Below are positions 1 to 7,605 of a DNA stretch of 45,049 nt, piece by piece (the stretch's first letter is position 1; every line of letters begins with the position of its first letter). The DNA is from Actinomycetota bacterium (GTDB taxonomy: Bacteria; Actinomycetota; Thermoleophilia; RBG-16-64-13), in assembly GCA_012514635.1 (NCBI GenBank), contig JAAYZX010000016.1, positions 1-45,049 of the forward strand, written 5' to 3'. The position numbers and the translations under genes were made by a program. Below the pieces are notes generated by a model. That model saw only the letters and a list, made by a program, of their open reading frames with translations, ran no database searches and had not been told where the DNA came from.

Positions 1-8
1 AGAAGAAG

Positions 9-81
9 TGCCCCCAGGGGAATTCGAATCCCCGCCGTCGCCTTGAAAGGGCGATGTCCTAGGCCGCTAGACGATGGGGGC
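9..81 (-). tRNA. tRNA-Glu (TTC)
   Basis: The reverse strand folds as a 73-nt cloverleaf: acceptor GCCCCCA pairs with TGGGGGC, the anticodon loop CTTTCAA carries TTC, and the T-arm contains GGTTCGAATTCC. The discriminator base is A. CCA is not encoded (CTT follows). Confidence 0.95.
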
Positions 82-222
82 GCACCTCACTACCTGGCCG
101 GTTGAGCGACCGAGGCGGAATGCTATCACACAACCTCCGGCCCGACCACGAGTTTCATCAGCTTCGTGTCACGGTACATTCCCTCTGGCCATCTTTGCCG
201 ACTCCATCTCAAAGGAGGTGAC

Positions 223-669
223 ATGTTCAAGGAGTTCAAAGAGTTTGCGCTGAAAGGCAACCTTCTCGATTTTGCGGTAGGCCTCATTCTCGGTACTGCC
301 TTTGCCGGTCTGGTCAACTCTTTCGTGGAAGACGTCCTCATGCCCCCCATCGGCCTCATCTGGGGTAGAGATTTCACGAACCTATTCGCGGTACTAAAAG
401 AAGGTGCCGACGCGTCGGCTCCCTATGCCTCGCTGCAGGCGGCACAGGATGCAGGTGCTGTGACGTTGAACTACGGGGCGTTCATCAATCTGGTAATTAC
501 ATTCCTCATTGTGGCAATCGTACTCTTCTTTTTGGTGAAAGGCTTCAACCACCTACGTCGCACTAGAGAGGAAGTCGCTACGAAGGATTGCCCATATTGC
601 TTGACAGCGGTACCCCTCGATGCAACCCGCTGCCCGGCCTGCACCTCCGAATTGGGAACCACACACTGA
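223..669 (+). CDS. mscL: Large-conductance mechanosensitive channel MscL with C-terminal zinc ribbon
   Basis: 148 aa. MscL is a membrane channel that opens under membrane tension to release solutes during osmotic downshock. The N-terminus (MFKEFKEFALKGNLLDFAVG) is the classic amphipathic helix leading into TM1, followed by the periplasmic loop and TM2 (about residues 88-110). The basic cytoplasmic part ends in CPYC-x12-CPAC, a likely zinc ribbon replacing the usual C-terminal helical bundle. The ATG at 223 was chosen over an upstream in-frame ATG at 166 because AAAGGAGGTG at 211-220 sits just before it and family members start here. It is monocistronic and followed by strong hairpins. Confidence 0.96.
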   Translation: MFKEFKEFALKGNLLDFAVGLILGTAFAGLVNSFVEDVLMPPIGLIWGRDFTNLFAVLKEGADASAPYASLQAAQDAGAVTLNYGAFINLVITFLIVAIVLFFLVKGFNHLRRTREEVATKDCPYCLTAVPLDATRCPACTSELGTTH

Positions 670-673
670 GCGC

Positions 674-701
674 CGCGCGCGGCGGCTTCCCGCCGCGCGC
701 G
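674..701. terminator. GC-only hairpin after mscL
   Basis: A 12-bp perfect stem (674-685 with 690-701) with a CTTC loop lies five bases after the mscL stop. There is no T-run, so it is a terminator-like or mRNA-stabilising hairpin rather than a canonical intrinsic terminator. Confidence 0.6.
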
Positions 702-714
702 AACGGACAGGTAA

Positions 715-754
715 GTGGTGGCGGCACCTGCCGATCGGCAGGTGCCGCCACCAC
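715..754. repeat. 40-bp perfect palindrome
   Basis: Bases 715-734 are the exact reverse complement of 735-754, with no loop bases. It lies between mscL and the SLH-protein gene. It is one of several very long GC-rich hairpins between genes in this window, and may act as a bidirectional terminator or a REP-like element. Confidence 0.75.
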
Positions 755-944
755 CCCGCCAACACCGCTCCCATCCTTCCCCACGAGACGATTACCGCAT
801 GTTCTGCTAGTATCGCCGGTCAAGAGACACACAGTCCCCGCGCGAGAGCCCTCTCGGTACCGACACACTCCCATGACTTTTGCCCAACGGCCCGAGTGCC
901 TCGCGGCGCCCCCCACGTACCTGTTCCCGGACAAAGGCAGAGGT

Positions 945-2111
945 ATGAAGAAATCGACAACGCGGTCGGCGACGATCCTTCTGCTGGCAACCCTCATACT
1001 CATGGTTACCACCATCGCGCCCCGGCCGGTCATGGCGTCCACGTTTCCCGATGTCTCCCCCTCCAATCCGGCATACGTTGCCATAGAAGCCCTAGCCGCC
1101 CGCGGCGTAATAAGCGGAACGGTCGACGGCTACTTCAAACCTGATTCGCCTGTGACACGTGGCCAAACCGCCAAGATCCTGGTGGGATGGAAGAAGGTCA
1201 ACCCGTCATCATCGACACAGATCGCCTTCCGCGACCTCGACGCCACCTACGTCCAGTACGTACAGACGGCGGCCGCTCAAGGTTGGATGCAGGGATATCC
1301 CGATGGTTCGTTCAAGCCATACACGTCGCTGACACGTGAACAGATGGCCGTCGTAGTAGTGCGGAGCCTGGGCAAGGAGGCCGACGCCAAAGCGCTTGCT
1401 GCGTCGCAGGTGGACTCTTCTCTTCGCGCGTTCTCAGACTGCGGATCAATATCATCCACCGCGCGTCCTTATGTGGCGTTTGCGGTGAACTGGGGCCTCT
1501 TTTCGGGTGATAAGAACGGCCGTTTCAACCCCACAAATGCCATCACGCGTGCACAGTTCTGCCTCGTACTGTACCGCGCAGACCAGCGTGTCTCACTCAC
1601 CGCCAACCGCGCGGCCCTGGCGGCATTCATGGACACGCACCTCTTCAAGCCGCGCAACAGCCCCATCACCGGAGAGATGGTGCTGCAGAACACCGAGTGG
1701 TACGGGATCCCGCCCATCGTGCAGCTCGTGATCATGACGGCCGAGACCGGGCTGGGGGATCCCAAGTCGGGAGGTGAACTCGCCCGTCACAACAACTTCG
1801 GGTGCCTGCGCTACCACGGAGCCAACACGGTCTGGGGCGAGTTGTCGGACGGGAAGATCTGGGTGGCAGGGGCCGATTGGTACTCGTTCCCCACCCCACA
1901 GATCGGCATGGTCGCTTTCGGTCGCTACCTGAAGGTGGGGATGAACGGTCACTACCTCCGTTGCCTGACGGCCGGTCCACCGGACTGGCGGAGCTTCGCT
2001 GAGGTCTATTACGGCCAGAACGTCTCGGGATTCGAGGGCTACGTTGTGAAGCTCAAGGAGTACGAGGACAAATACCGCGCCATGGCAGCACAGCATGGAT
2101 TGACCCTGTAG
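945..2111 (+). CDS. Secreted protein with three SLH domains and a glucosaminidase-like C-terminal domain
   Basis: 388 aa. The signal peptide (MKKSTTR, then a hydrophobic stretch ending near PVMA) indicates export. Three S-layer-homology repeats follow, with the FPDVSPSNPAY, FRDLDATYVQY and FSDCGSISSTARPY starts and the typical G-FKPDSPVTRGQ, G-FKPYTSLTREQ and G-FNPTNAITRAQ ends, covering about residues 28-210. SLH domains anchor proteins to secondary cell-wall polymer. The last ~170 residues contain TAETGLGD followed by ARHNNFGCLRY, the pattern of endo-beta-N-acetylglucosaminidase/lysozyme-like folds in which the Glu is catalytic. The likely role is wall-anchored peptidoglycan cleavage; the enzymatic part is an inference from these motifs. 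The ATG is preceded by AGAGGT. It is followed by a terminator at 2171. Confidence 0.85.
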   Translation: MKKSTTRSATILLLATLILMVTTIAPRPVMASTFPDVSPSNPAYVAIEALAARGVISGTVDGYFKPDSPVTRGQTAKILVGWKKVNPSSSTQIAFRDLDATYVQYVQTAAAQGWMQGYPDGSFKPYTSLTREQMAVVVVRSLGKEADAKALAASQVDSSLRAFSDCGSISSTARPYVAFAVNWGLFSGDKNGRFNPTNAITRAQFCLVLYRADQRVSLTANRAALAAFMDTHLFKPRNSPITGEMVLQNTEWYGIPPIVQLVIMTAETGLGDPKSGGELARHNNFGCLRYHGANTVWGELSDGKIWVAGADWYSFPTPQIGMVAFGRYLKVGMNGHYLRCLTAGPPDWRSFAEVYYGQNVSGFEGYVVKLKEYEDKYRAMAAQHGLTL

Positions 2112-2170
2112 GCGAGACGTGCGGGAAGCTCGGGCAACCTAACTCCCCACTATGCAACAACGAAAACAAA

Positions 2171-2191
2171 AAGCCCCGCGGTGCGGGGCTT
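2171..2191. terminator. Bidirectional intrinsic terminator, probably the displaced tRNA-Lys terminator
   Basis: The stem AAGCCCCGC/GCGGGGCTT has a 3-base loop. It is followed by TTCTTCTTTCTT on the plus strand and by TTTGTTTTCG on the minus strand. It ends the SLH gene. It probably also once terminated the minus-strand tRNA-Lys gene before the island separated the two. Confidence 0.85.
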
Positions 2192-2196
2192 TCTTC

Positions 2197-2244
2197 TTTC
2201 TTATAGATGAGCCGTGCTGGATTCGAACCAGCGATCATCGGATT
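2197..2244. repeat. Attachment-site repeat: displaced 3' end of tRNA-Lys
   Basis: These 48 bp match 5461-5508 with two mismatches (2207 a/g and 2235 t/c), at a constant offset of 3264 bp. They contain the T-arm and acceptor 3' strand of tRNA-Lys, but the sequence diverges right at the anticodon stem, so no complete tRNA is present. This is the pattern left when an element integrates into a tRNA 3' end. Confidence 0.9.
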
Positions 2245-2399
2245 CGTAGGCCACTCCAGGCCTGTAGAAAGGCCCAGTCGAACGGGAAGGGTGTGGATGA
2301 GATCGGACTCATGATGCTCTGACTGTGAGACTAGAATTCCTAAATATAGTCACAATTCGGCAAGGCCCCGGCTCCGGCTGGAGCCTTGGCTTTCTTGGC

Positions 2400-2532
2400 G
2401 GACCACGTTAGTGTCCACAGAAGTGGTGTACGAGTCCCCCGGTCACCTGAGGTCTTGAGATGAGGTGACCACTGCTCCATCCTCGAGGATGGAGCGATCG
2501 AGAGTTCGTACACCACTTGACAGGACGTGGCC
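2400..2532. mobile_element. MITE-like element with nested inverted repeats
   Basis: The outer arms AAGTGGTGTACGA (2421-2433) and TCGTACACCACTT (2506-2518) are perfect complements. The pairing continues imperfectly outward, with CCACGT and TGTC on the left matching GACAGGACGTGG on the right. Inside are two hairpins: GGTCACCT/AGGTGACC (2441-2470) and a 22-bp perfect palindrome at 2474-2495. The whole folds as a three-way junction. The GTACACCACTTGACAGG end resembles, from memory, ends of IS256/Mutator-type elements. No ORF lies within it. It could alternatively be a structured RNA. Confidence 0.55.
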
Positions 2533-2802
2533 TATCATGACCTAAAAAGTTGACCCAAAATCTCAAATCACCGCCCAAATATCATTTGTGCGTTAAGGGA
2601 AACGCCAACGAGCAAGTGGGGTGTTCACTTTTTTAGAAAGGGTGTTCATTCTGACGTTTGATGTTCAATAAGGGCATAGAAAAACCTCGGCAGAGTCGAT
2701 TCAGCTCATGTCTAGGTTTTTGATTCCTTGTAGGGGTGTTGTTACCATGGATAATATGGATTATATTCAATATTGCCCTAGATATTGGTTCTACAAACTA
2801 CT
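2533..2802. other. AT-rich leader without a convincing gene
   Basis: This stretch lies between the MITE-like element and the WD40 lipoprotein gene and is clearly AT-richer than the chromosome around it. GGTGTTCA occurs twice (GGGGTGTTCACTTT and GGGTGTTCATTC). The AT-rich stretch just before the gene (GATAATATGGATTATATTC) probably holds its promoter, but no single -35/-10 pair stands out. The only ORF, at 2708-2890, overlaps the next gene and has no ribosome site. Confidence 0.4.
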
Positions 2803-2816
2803 AAGAGGAGAATATG

Positions 2817-4322
2817 ATGAAGACCCATCATCTAACACTTATTTTACTTCTGGTATCTGTGTTTGCCTTGGCCACAGGTTGCGCGGGTGAATCTGAACCA
2901 ACACCAGAATCGTCAGCAGTCATTACCACAGAGACAGTTGTTACTACAGAAACGACAGAGGCGCCGGTTGAAACAACAGTCCCTGAAATACAAGGGGAGC
3001 CCGAGCTGGTGTGGAGCCACGAACACGGGCATCCTATCTCCAGTGTAGCCACATCCGGCGAAACCGTAGCTGTAGGGGAGTTCAAAGTAACTTACATCCA
3101 CCACCTCTCGGATGGCTCGCTGATGGATGTTCTGATACATGAGCATGACGTGGAGGATATGGAGTTCTCCACCGACGGAAGACTCCTAGGTGCGGGCCAG
3201 GGATATTACGGTGTGCTTCTCACGGATCTCACAGACGACGCCGAACCGCAGACCGTTGGAAGCGGGCACAACAGCCGCCTCGCCTTTTCTCCTGATGGTC
3301 TTCATATAGCGACAGGTAATCGCGACGGGGTCGTTTGGATCTGGGAGCTTGACGGTCTGACCCAGACGGCCACTCTCGAAAACCCTGATGTTGCAAGCAA
3401 TACGGTTACACAAAGATGGCTGCTCGCCATCGATTACCATCCGGCAGGCGAACTGCTGGCAGCAACACACACTGACGGCACCATCTATATCTGGGATATC
3501 GCGAACCAAGAAGTAGTCCAATCACTGCAATATGGTGCCGACGTAACAGCAAACAACACCTTCCGCTTTTCGCCAGACGGCAACGGAATGGCTTGTGCAG
3601 TAACGGAGAGCGGTGAACAGTTGATTCGACTGATGGCAGTCGATGGCGGTGATGCGATACGCGATATGGTCGTGCCGGAACGCGTGATGGACCTGAACTT
3701 CTCTCCCGATGGCAGCTTACTGGCAGTCGCGTCCCGCGAGGCCACGACCATATGGGATGTTGCTTCCGGGGAGTTGATCTCTACCCTAGATCAGACCATA
3801 ACCCCGCCCGACAATACACCGAAAGCATTGACGTTCACGCCCGACGGAGGGCACCTGGCCGTAGGGCTCTGGGACGGAACGATCGAGTTGTGGCGGCTTC
3901 CCGGGGCTGAACCGATAGCTCCTCCGCCAATCGATATGCGCACACCCCCGCCGTTGCCCGGCGATGTTCTATTCGACACCGGCAGCGCAGAGTTGAAGCA
4001 GGAAGCGTTCGTTGAGCTGGAAGCGCTCGCGGAAGAGCTCTATGCCAACTTTACGAAAGCCACGATCACGTTCGTCGGTCATACAGACAGTCGGGGCGAC
4101 GCACAGAGCAACCTTCAGCTCTCGATCGACAGAGCGCAAGCTATCAAAGACTGGTTCCAGGACTGGGCTGACGCAAAGGGCGCCAGTGGATGGGTCTTGC
4201 TTGTCGACGGCAAAGGTGACACCGAGTTGAAAGTGCCCGATGTCGATATCGAAGGCAACTTTCTTGATGATGCCGGTGCATTGAACCGTCGCGTGGAGAT
4301 AGAGATAGACACCGATGAATGA
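2817..4322 (+). CDS. Lipoprotein with WD40-like beta-propeller and C-terminal OmpA-like domain
   Basis: 501 aa. The start at 2817 is favoured over 2814 because AAGAGGAG ends six bases upstream. A signal peptide ends in FALATGC, a lipobox, so the protein is probably lipid-anchored outside the membrane. A Thr/Glu-rich linker follows. Several beta-propeller blades are recognisable by VWIWEL, IYIWDI, TTIWDV and IELWRL and by repeated FSPDG/FTPDG turns. From about residue 381 an OmpA/MotB-type domain follows (VLFDTGSAELK, then FVGHTDSRGD, then DRAQAIKDWF and NRRVEIEI), which in this family binds peptidoglycan. The likely role is a wall-bound scaffold or sensor. It is island cargo, possibly co-transcribed with the lipoprotein gene downstream. 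Confidence 0.85.
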   Translation: MKTHHLTLILLLVSVFALATGCAGESEPTPESSAVITTETVVTTETTEAPVETTVPEIQGEPELVWSHEHGHPISSVATSGETVAVGEFKVTYIHHLSDGSLMDVLIHEHDVEDMEFSTDGRLLGAGQGYYGVLLTDLTDDAEPQTVGSGHNSRLAFSPDGLHIATGNRDGVVWIWELDGLTQTATLENPDVASNTVTQRWLLAIDYHPAGELLAATHTDGTIYIWDIANQEVVQSLQYGADVTANNTFRFSPDGNGMACAVTESGEQLIRLMAVDGGDAIRDMVVPERVMDLNFSPDGSLLAVASREATTIWDVASGELISTLDQTITPPDNTPKALTFTPDGGHLAVGLWDGTIELWRLPGAEPIAPPPIDMRTPPPLPGDVLFDTGSAELKQEAFVELEALAEELYANFTKATITFVGHTDSRGDAQSNLQLSIDRAQAIKDWFQDWADAKGASGWVLLVDGKGDTELKVPDVDIEGNFLDDAGALNRRVEIEIDTDE

Positions 4323-4407
4323 TGATGACCAATCGGGATACTACGGCCCGGCTGCAAAGGCTCCTGAGATGCAGGTCAAAACAAAGATGGAAGGAGGAGC
4401 TGTAAGA

Positions 4408-5037
4408 ATGAAAAGACTGACCATCATGATCTTGGCGACTTTGGTGATTCTGGCTTTGGCTGGATGCGGAGGGGATGACGGAACAGCTGGTTCCGCTGGC
4501 TCTACTAGCGATACCGCTACAAAAGTCGATAGCTCCACATCGGACGCAGCCCAAGGCGGCGCTGATGATGCAGAACAGAACAAAGAGACGGCGCAGTCTC
4601 ATGACAGCGTACCTGATCCAGATGTTCCTGTGTATCCGAATGCGGAAGAGGTATACAACGATAAAGGCACAATATTCTACGTGACCACTGATTCAGGTGA
4701 GAAAGTAAGCAAATTCTATGAAGGTCATTCGTACCTTAACGAAGGTAAGAAAGCCCGTAATATGGGTGAAGGATTTTATGAGTATCGGACGCCCCTGGTA
4801 GAGCTTGTGCTGGCTGTTTCGAGGGGTTACACGGCGAGGGACAGTGCTGATGAGAATCCTCAGGAAGAGATAGGCGAGATGAATGCTTATATCGATGAAT
4901 TCGGGGGACTATCGTCAGTGCTTATTCTCGATGTTAGTGCCGATTCACAAATCAGAGAACAGATGATCGAGCACTATTCTTCGGACATCCCTCTTGATAA
5001 AACGCTGATCATGTTCGGATTCCAGGACAAATTGTAG
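4408..5037 (+). CDS. Putative lipoprotein of unknown function
   Basis: 209 aa. AAGGAGG at 4391-4397 marks the ATG at 4408; an upstream in-frame ATG at 4315 has no comparable site and would bury the signal peptide. The N-terminus is a lipoprotein signal (MKRLTIMILA to LALAGCGG). A low-complexity Ser/Thr/Asp linker of about 50 residues follows, then a globular part beginning DVPVYPNAEEV with a later YVTTDSGEKVSKFYEGH. This resembles a loosely defined group of exported proteins with a (I/V)PVYPGA...TxDSxEKVxxFY pattern whose function is unknown. It lies 85 bp after the WD40-OmpA gene in the same direction and is probably in one unit with it. Confidence 0.8.
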   Translation: MKRLTIMILATLVILALAGCGGDDGTAGSAGSTSDTATKVDSSTSDAAQGGADDAEQNKETAQSHDSVPDPDVPVYPNAEEVYNDKGTIFYVTTDSGEKVSKFYEGHSYLNEGKKARNMGEGFYEYRTPLVELVLAVSRGYTARDSADENPQEEIGEMNAYIDEFGGLSSVLILDVSADSQIREQMIEHYSSDIPLDKTLIMFGFQDKL

Positions 5038-5196
5038 GAAACGTACTCTGCATGTTCGACCGGGCAGCGAGGTTGGTGTGTGGCCGCTGGGTCTCGGTCT
5101 TGTCCGATGATGACACTGTGGATTTTTCAGTCGTCATGGCGGGGGATGAGGCGACAGAGTGCCGACAGGGGCTGCACTGGAGAGGAGACACATCGA

Positions 5197-5412
5197 CTCT
5201 ACCCAGCCTACTTATTGGCCGCTACCACAGGGATGCGCCGTGGAGAAATCCTGGGACTGAAATGGGGCAATGTTGATCTGGAGGCCAAGACTATCTGGAT
5301 CAGGGAGACTCTGATCAGTGTTGGCTACAAGGTTCGCCTCTCGCAGACCAGGTTGCCAAGCTGGTATTCGGCAGCTGTGGTTAGCATTTGGTTAGCAAAT
5401 GGCGCGGTCTGA
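5197..5412 (+). pseudogene. Tyrosine recombinase (phage-type integrase) remnant
   Basis: The stretch YPAYLLAATTGMRRGEILGL followed by KWGNVDLE and RETLIS is the box-A region of tyrosine integrases, with the first catalytic Arg in GMRRGEIL. The N-terminal DNA-binding domain, the His-x-x-Arg box and the catalytic Tyr are all missing. After about 5350 the reading frame runs into unrelated residues and ends WLANGAV-stop. It is therefore an inactive fragment. It sits beside the intact tRNA-Lys, where the integrase of a tRNA-targeting island is expected. GTTAGCATTTGGTTAGCA near its end is a short direct repeat that could be an arm-type integrase site. Confidence 0.8.
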
Positions 5413-5436
5413 GCAGCCGCCCAACTCGTGCAGAAC

Positions 5437-5465
5437 AGAAAAGCCCCGCAAAACGGGGCTTTTCT
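5437..5465. terminator. Bidirectional intrinsic terminator beside tRNA-Lys
   Basis: A 12-bp stem AGAAAAGCCCCG/CGGGGCTTTTCT encloses a 5-base loop, with T-rich sequence on both strands. It now terminates the minus-strand tRNA-Lys transcript. It was probably brought in by the element and resembles the displaced one at 2171. Confidence 0.85.
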
Positions 5466-5508
5466 TATAGGTGAGCCGTGCTGGATTCGAACCAGCGACC
5501 ATCGGATT
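5461..5508. repeat. Attachment-site repeat inside the tRNA-Lys 3' half
   Basis: This is the partner of 2197-2244: 48 bp with two differences. It overlaps the T-arm, variable loop and part of the anticodon arm of the intact tRNA-Lys. Confidence 0.9.
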
Positions 5509-5544
5509 AAAAGTCCGGTGCTCTACCAGCTGAGCTAACGGCCC
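5472..5544 (-). tRNA. tRNA-Lys (TTT)
   Basis: A 73-nt cloverleaf on the reverse strand: acceptor GGGCCGT pairs with ACGGCTC (one G-U pair), the D-arm has AGCTCAGCTGGTAGAGC, the anticodon loop CTTTTAA carries TTT, and the T-arm has GGTTCGAATCC. CCA is not encoded. It is the integration target of the island on its 3' side. The 200 bp upstream (5545-5744) contain no recognisable gene. Confidence 0.95.
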
Positions 5545-5744
5545 ACACCCACTACAGGAGACCGCGGCCGACGCCACCTCGGATGCAGCCTTCCGTGACG
5601 AGTTTAGCTCAGCGTCTGAGAGACCGTCAAACCAACCCGCGACCGTTCGAGCAGTATCGGCCTCCCTGCTGTGCCACAGTCACTGCAAAACCCGGCCGCG
5701 CGCGTTATTACGCCGCCCGACACGTCCCGCTGCCCGTCCCGAAT

Positions 5745-6014
5745 CTACCTCCGCTTGGGCCAGGTCTTGGCCGCCCATCCGTAGATCGCGACCACAGCAC
5801 CCAAGACTACCAGCCCGGCCTCAACTATCCACAGTACAACGTTGACCCCGATACCGACATCCAACGTCCACAATGTACGGGTGAGCAAAAAGGCCGCGGC
5901 CCCCACAAAGATCATGACAACACCGGGGAATACTAAAATCGCCGGTGTGATGCTCCGCCAGTTGCGAATAGGCTCCAACAGGTCGTGCACCACCGACTGC
6001 TTCTTTTCTTTCAT
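5745..6014 (-). CDS. Small two-helix membrane protein, unknown
   Basis: 89 aa. The start at 6014 is chosen because TAAGGAGGAT (6018-6027) lies five bases upstream; a longer frame from 6035 would place this site inside the gene. A charged N-terminus (MKEKKQSVVHDLLEPIRNW) is followed by two hydrophobic segments (about residues 24-44 and 54-78) and a basic tail KTWPKRR. I do not recognise a family. It is 49 bp downstream of purH on the same strand and could be read through from the purine genes. Confidence 0.65.
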   Translation of the reverse strand: MKEKKQSVVHDLLEPIRNWRSITPAILVFPGVVMIFVGAAAFLLTRTLWTLDVGIGVNVVLWIVEAGLVVLGAVVAIYGWAAKTWPKRR

Positions 6015-6063
6015 ATCATCCTCCTTATGCGCCATCTCACCGCGATAGCTGCGGCCAACGCCT

Positions 6064-7605
6064 TTAGTGACGGAAGTGTCTCCGCCCCGTCATGACCATA
6101 GCCATACCCCTCGCTTCCGCCACGTCCCGAACCTCATCATCACGCTTGGAGCCACCAGGGTGGATGGCGCAGGTTACTCCAGCATCGGCGACTACTTCCA
6201 GGGCGTCCGGGAAGGGGAAGAAGGCATCGGATGCCACGGCTGCGCCCTCGAAGGAATGTTGCGCCTTCTGTAGCGCGATCCGCGACGAATCCACCCGGCT
6301 CATCTGCCCCGCGCCGACACCCACAGTCATCAGGTTCTTCACCACCACTATGGCGTTGGACTTCACGTGTTTGGCCACCCGCCATCCAAAGAGCAGATCC
6401 TCCCACTCCAACTCGGTGGGGTTCCGTGATGTCACCACCCGCATGGCGTCGCGCTCGTCGGTTTCTAGATCGCGGTCCTGAACCAGAAGCCCGCCGGCAA
6501 TCTTCTTCATGTCCGTGCGATAGCCCGAACTGCCACGTCGACCCGCGTCCACTAATATGCGGATGTCCGGCTTGCGCGTCAGTATCTCGAGTGCCTCCTG
6601 CTCAAAGCCCGGGGCCGACACCACCTCAATGAACACCTTTGCCATCTCAGTAGCCAGCTCGGCATCAACCACGCGGTTCAAGGCATACACTCCCCCGAAC
6701 GCCGAGACAGGATCACAAGAGAAGGCGCGCTCGTAGGCCACGCCGACATGCTCGGCCACACACACACCGCACGGATTGTTGTGCTTGATGATGACGCAAC
6801 ACGGTAACGCAAACTCGTCAACTACACGACGTGCCGCATCTAGATCCAGAAGATTGTTGAAGGAAAGCTGTGCACCGTGGAGTTGCTGGATAAGCGGGAG
6901 AGCCTCGGGCGACGTAGAGGCATCGATGTAGAAGGCGCCTCGCTGGTGCGGGTTTTCGCCGTAGCGAAGGCTCTGCACTTTCTTGAAGCCGAGATGCAGC
7001 TCGCTGGGAAAGTCACCTTCCACGTCATTGAACCACGTGGAGATTGCTGCGTCGTACGAAGCGGTGTGATTGAAAGCCGTGCGCGCCAATCGTTTGCGGG
7101 TCTCGGGCGACAACTCCCCTTTGTTGGAGCGCATCTCCGCCAGTACACCCGCGTAGTCCGCCGGATCAACTACGACAGCCACTCCTGTGAAGTTCTTGGC
7201 CGCCGCCCGCACCATGGTGGGACCACCGATGTCGATGTTCTCGATGGCTTCTTCCTCGGTGACGCCCTTGCGGGCAACTGTGGCCTCGAAGGGGTACAGA
7301 TTAACCACCACCAGATCGATGGGGGCGATACCCAGCTCGCGAATGGCTTGAAGGTGTTCGGGCACTTCCCGATTGGCCAGAATACCGGCATGAATAAAAG
7401 GATGCAGCGTCTTCACCCTCCCATCCATAATTTCCGGGAACCCCGTCACCGTCGAGACCGGCACAATCTTCAGACCCAACTCAGACAGATAACGAGCCGT
7501 CCCGCCCGTCGAGACGATCTCCACCCCCAGTTCCACCAATCCACGTGCAAAGTCTGCCAACCCGGCTTTGTCGGAAACCGATACCAGCGCTCGGCGAATG
7601 CTCAC
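6064..7605 (-). CDS. purH: Bifunctional AICAR formyltransferase / IMP cyclohydrolase PurH
   Basis: 513 aa, the normal size. It performs the last two steps of IMP synthesis: formylation of AICAR and ring closure. The N-terminal MGS-like cyclohydrolase domain shows STGGTARYL, PEIMDGRVKTLHP and NLYPFEATV. The C-terminal transformylase shows SLRYGENPHQ, IKHNNPCGV and the terminal AIHPGGSKRDDEV. The GTG start overlaps the purN stop by four bases (GTGA), indicating translational coupling. It is the last gene of the purM-purN-purH unit. Confidence 0.98.
   Translation of the reverse strand: MSIRRALVSVSDKAGLADFARGLVELGVEIVSTGGTARYLSELGLKIVPVSTVTGFPEIMDGRVKTLHPFIHAGILANREVPEHLQAIRELGIAPIDLVVVNLYPFEATVARKGVTEEEAIENIDIGGPTMVRAAAKNFTGVAVVVDPADYAGVLAEMRSNKGELSPETRKRLARTAFNHTASYDAAISTWFNDVEGDFPSELHLGFKKVQSLRYGENPHQRGAFYIDASTSPEALPLIQQLHGAQLSFNNLLDLDAARRVVDEFALPCCVIIKHNNPCGVCVAEHVGVAYERAFSCDPVSAFGGVYALNRVVDAELATEMAKVFIEVVSAPGFEQEALEILTRKPDIRILVDAGRRGSSGYRTDMKKIAGGLLVQDRDLETDERDAMRVVTSRNPTELEWEDLLFGWRVAKHVKSNAIVVVKNLMTVGVGAGQMSRVDSSRIALQKAQHSFEGAAVASDAFFPFPDALEVVADAGVTCAIHPGGSKRDDEVRDVAEARGMAMVMTGRRHFRH

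Larger units (their letters stand above)
2245..5508. mobile_element. Small decayed genomic island integrated at tRNA-Lys
   Basis: The segment between the two tRNA-Lys repeats is about 3.26 kb. It is visibly more AT-rich in its non-coding part than its surroundings, carries an integrase remnant next to the intact tRNA (the usual integrase position), a MITE-like palindromic element and two lipoprotein cargo genes. Known behaviour of tyrosine-recombinase islands fits: the element supplies a new tRNA 3' end and pushes the old one to the far end. No replication or transfer genes remain, so it is probably immobile. Confidence 0.85.

Noticed and set aside
2369-2395. Possible terminator (GGCTCC-GGCT-GGAGCC followed by TTGGCTTTCTT)
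   Set aside because: The stem is only six pairs, the T-run is interrupted and no gene ends nearby, so support is weak.
2708-2890. 60-aa ORF before the WD40 lipoprotein gene (DYIQYCPRYWFYK looks vaguely like a nuclease Cys motif)
   Set aside because: It overlaps the ribosome site and signal peptide of the next gene in another frame, has no ribosome site of its own and no further domain.
5052-5276. 74-aa ORF over the integrase remnant
   Set aside because: It is in a different frame from the recognisable integrase motif and shows no similarity to anything known to me.
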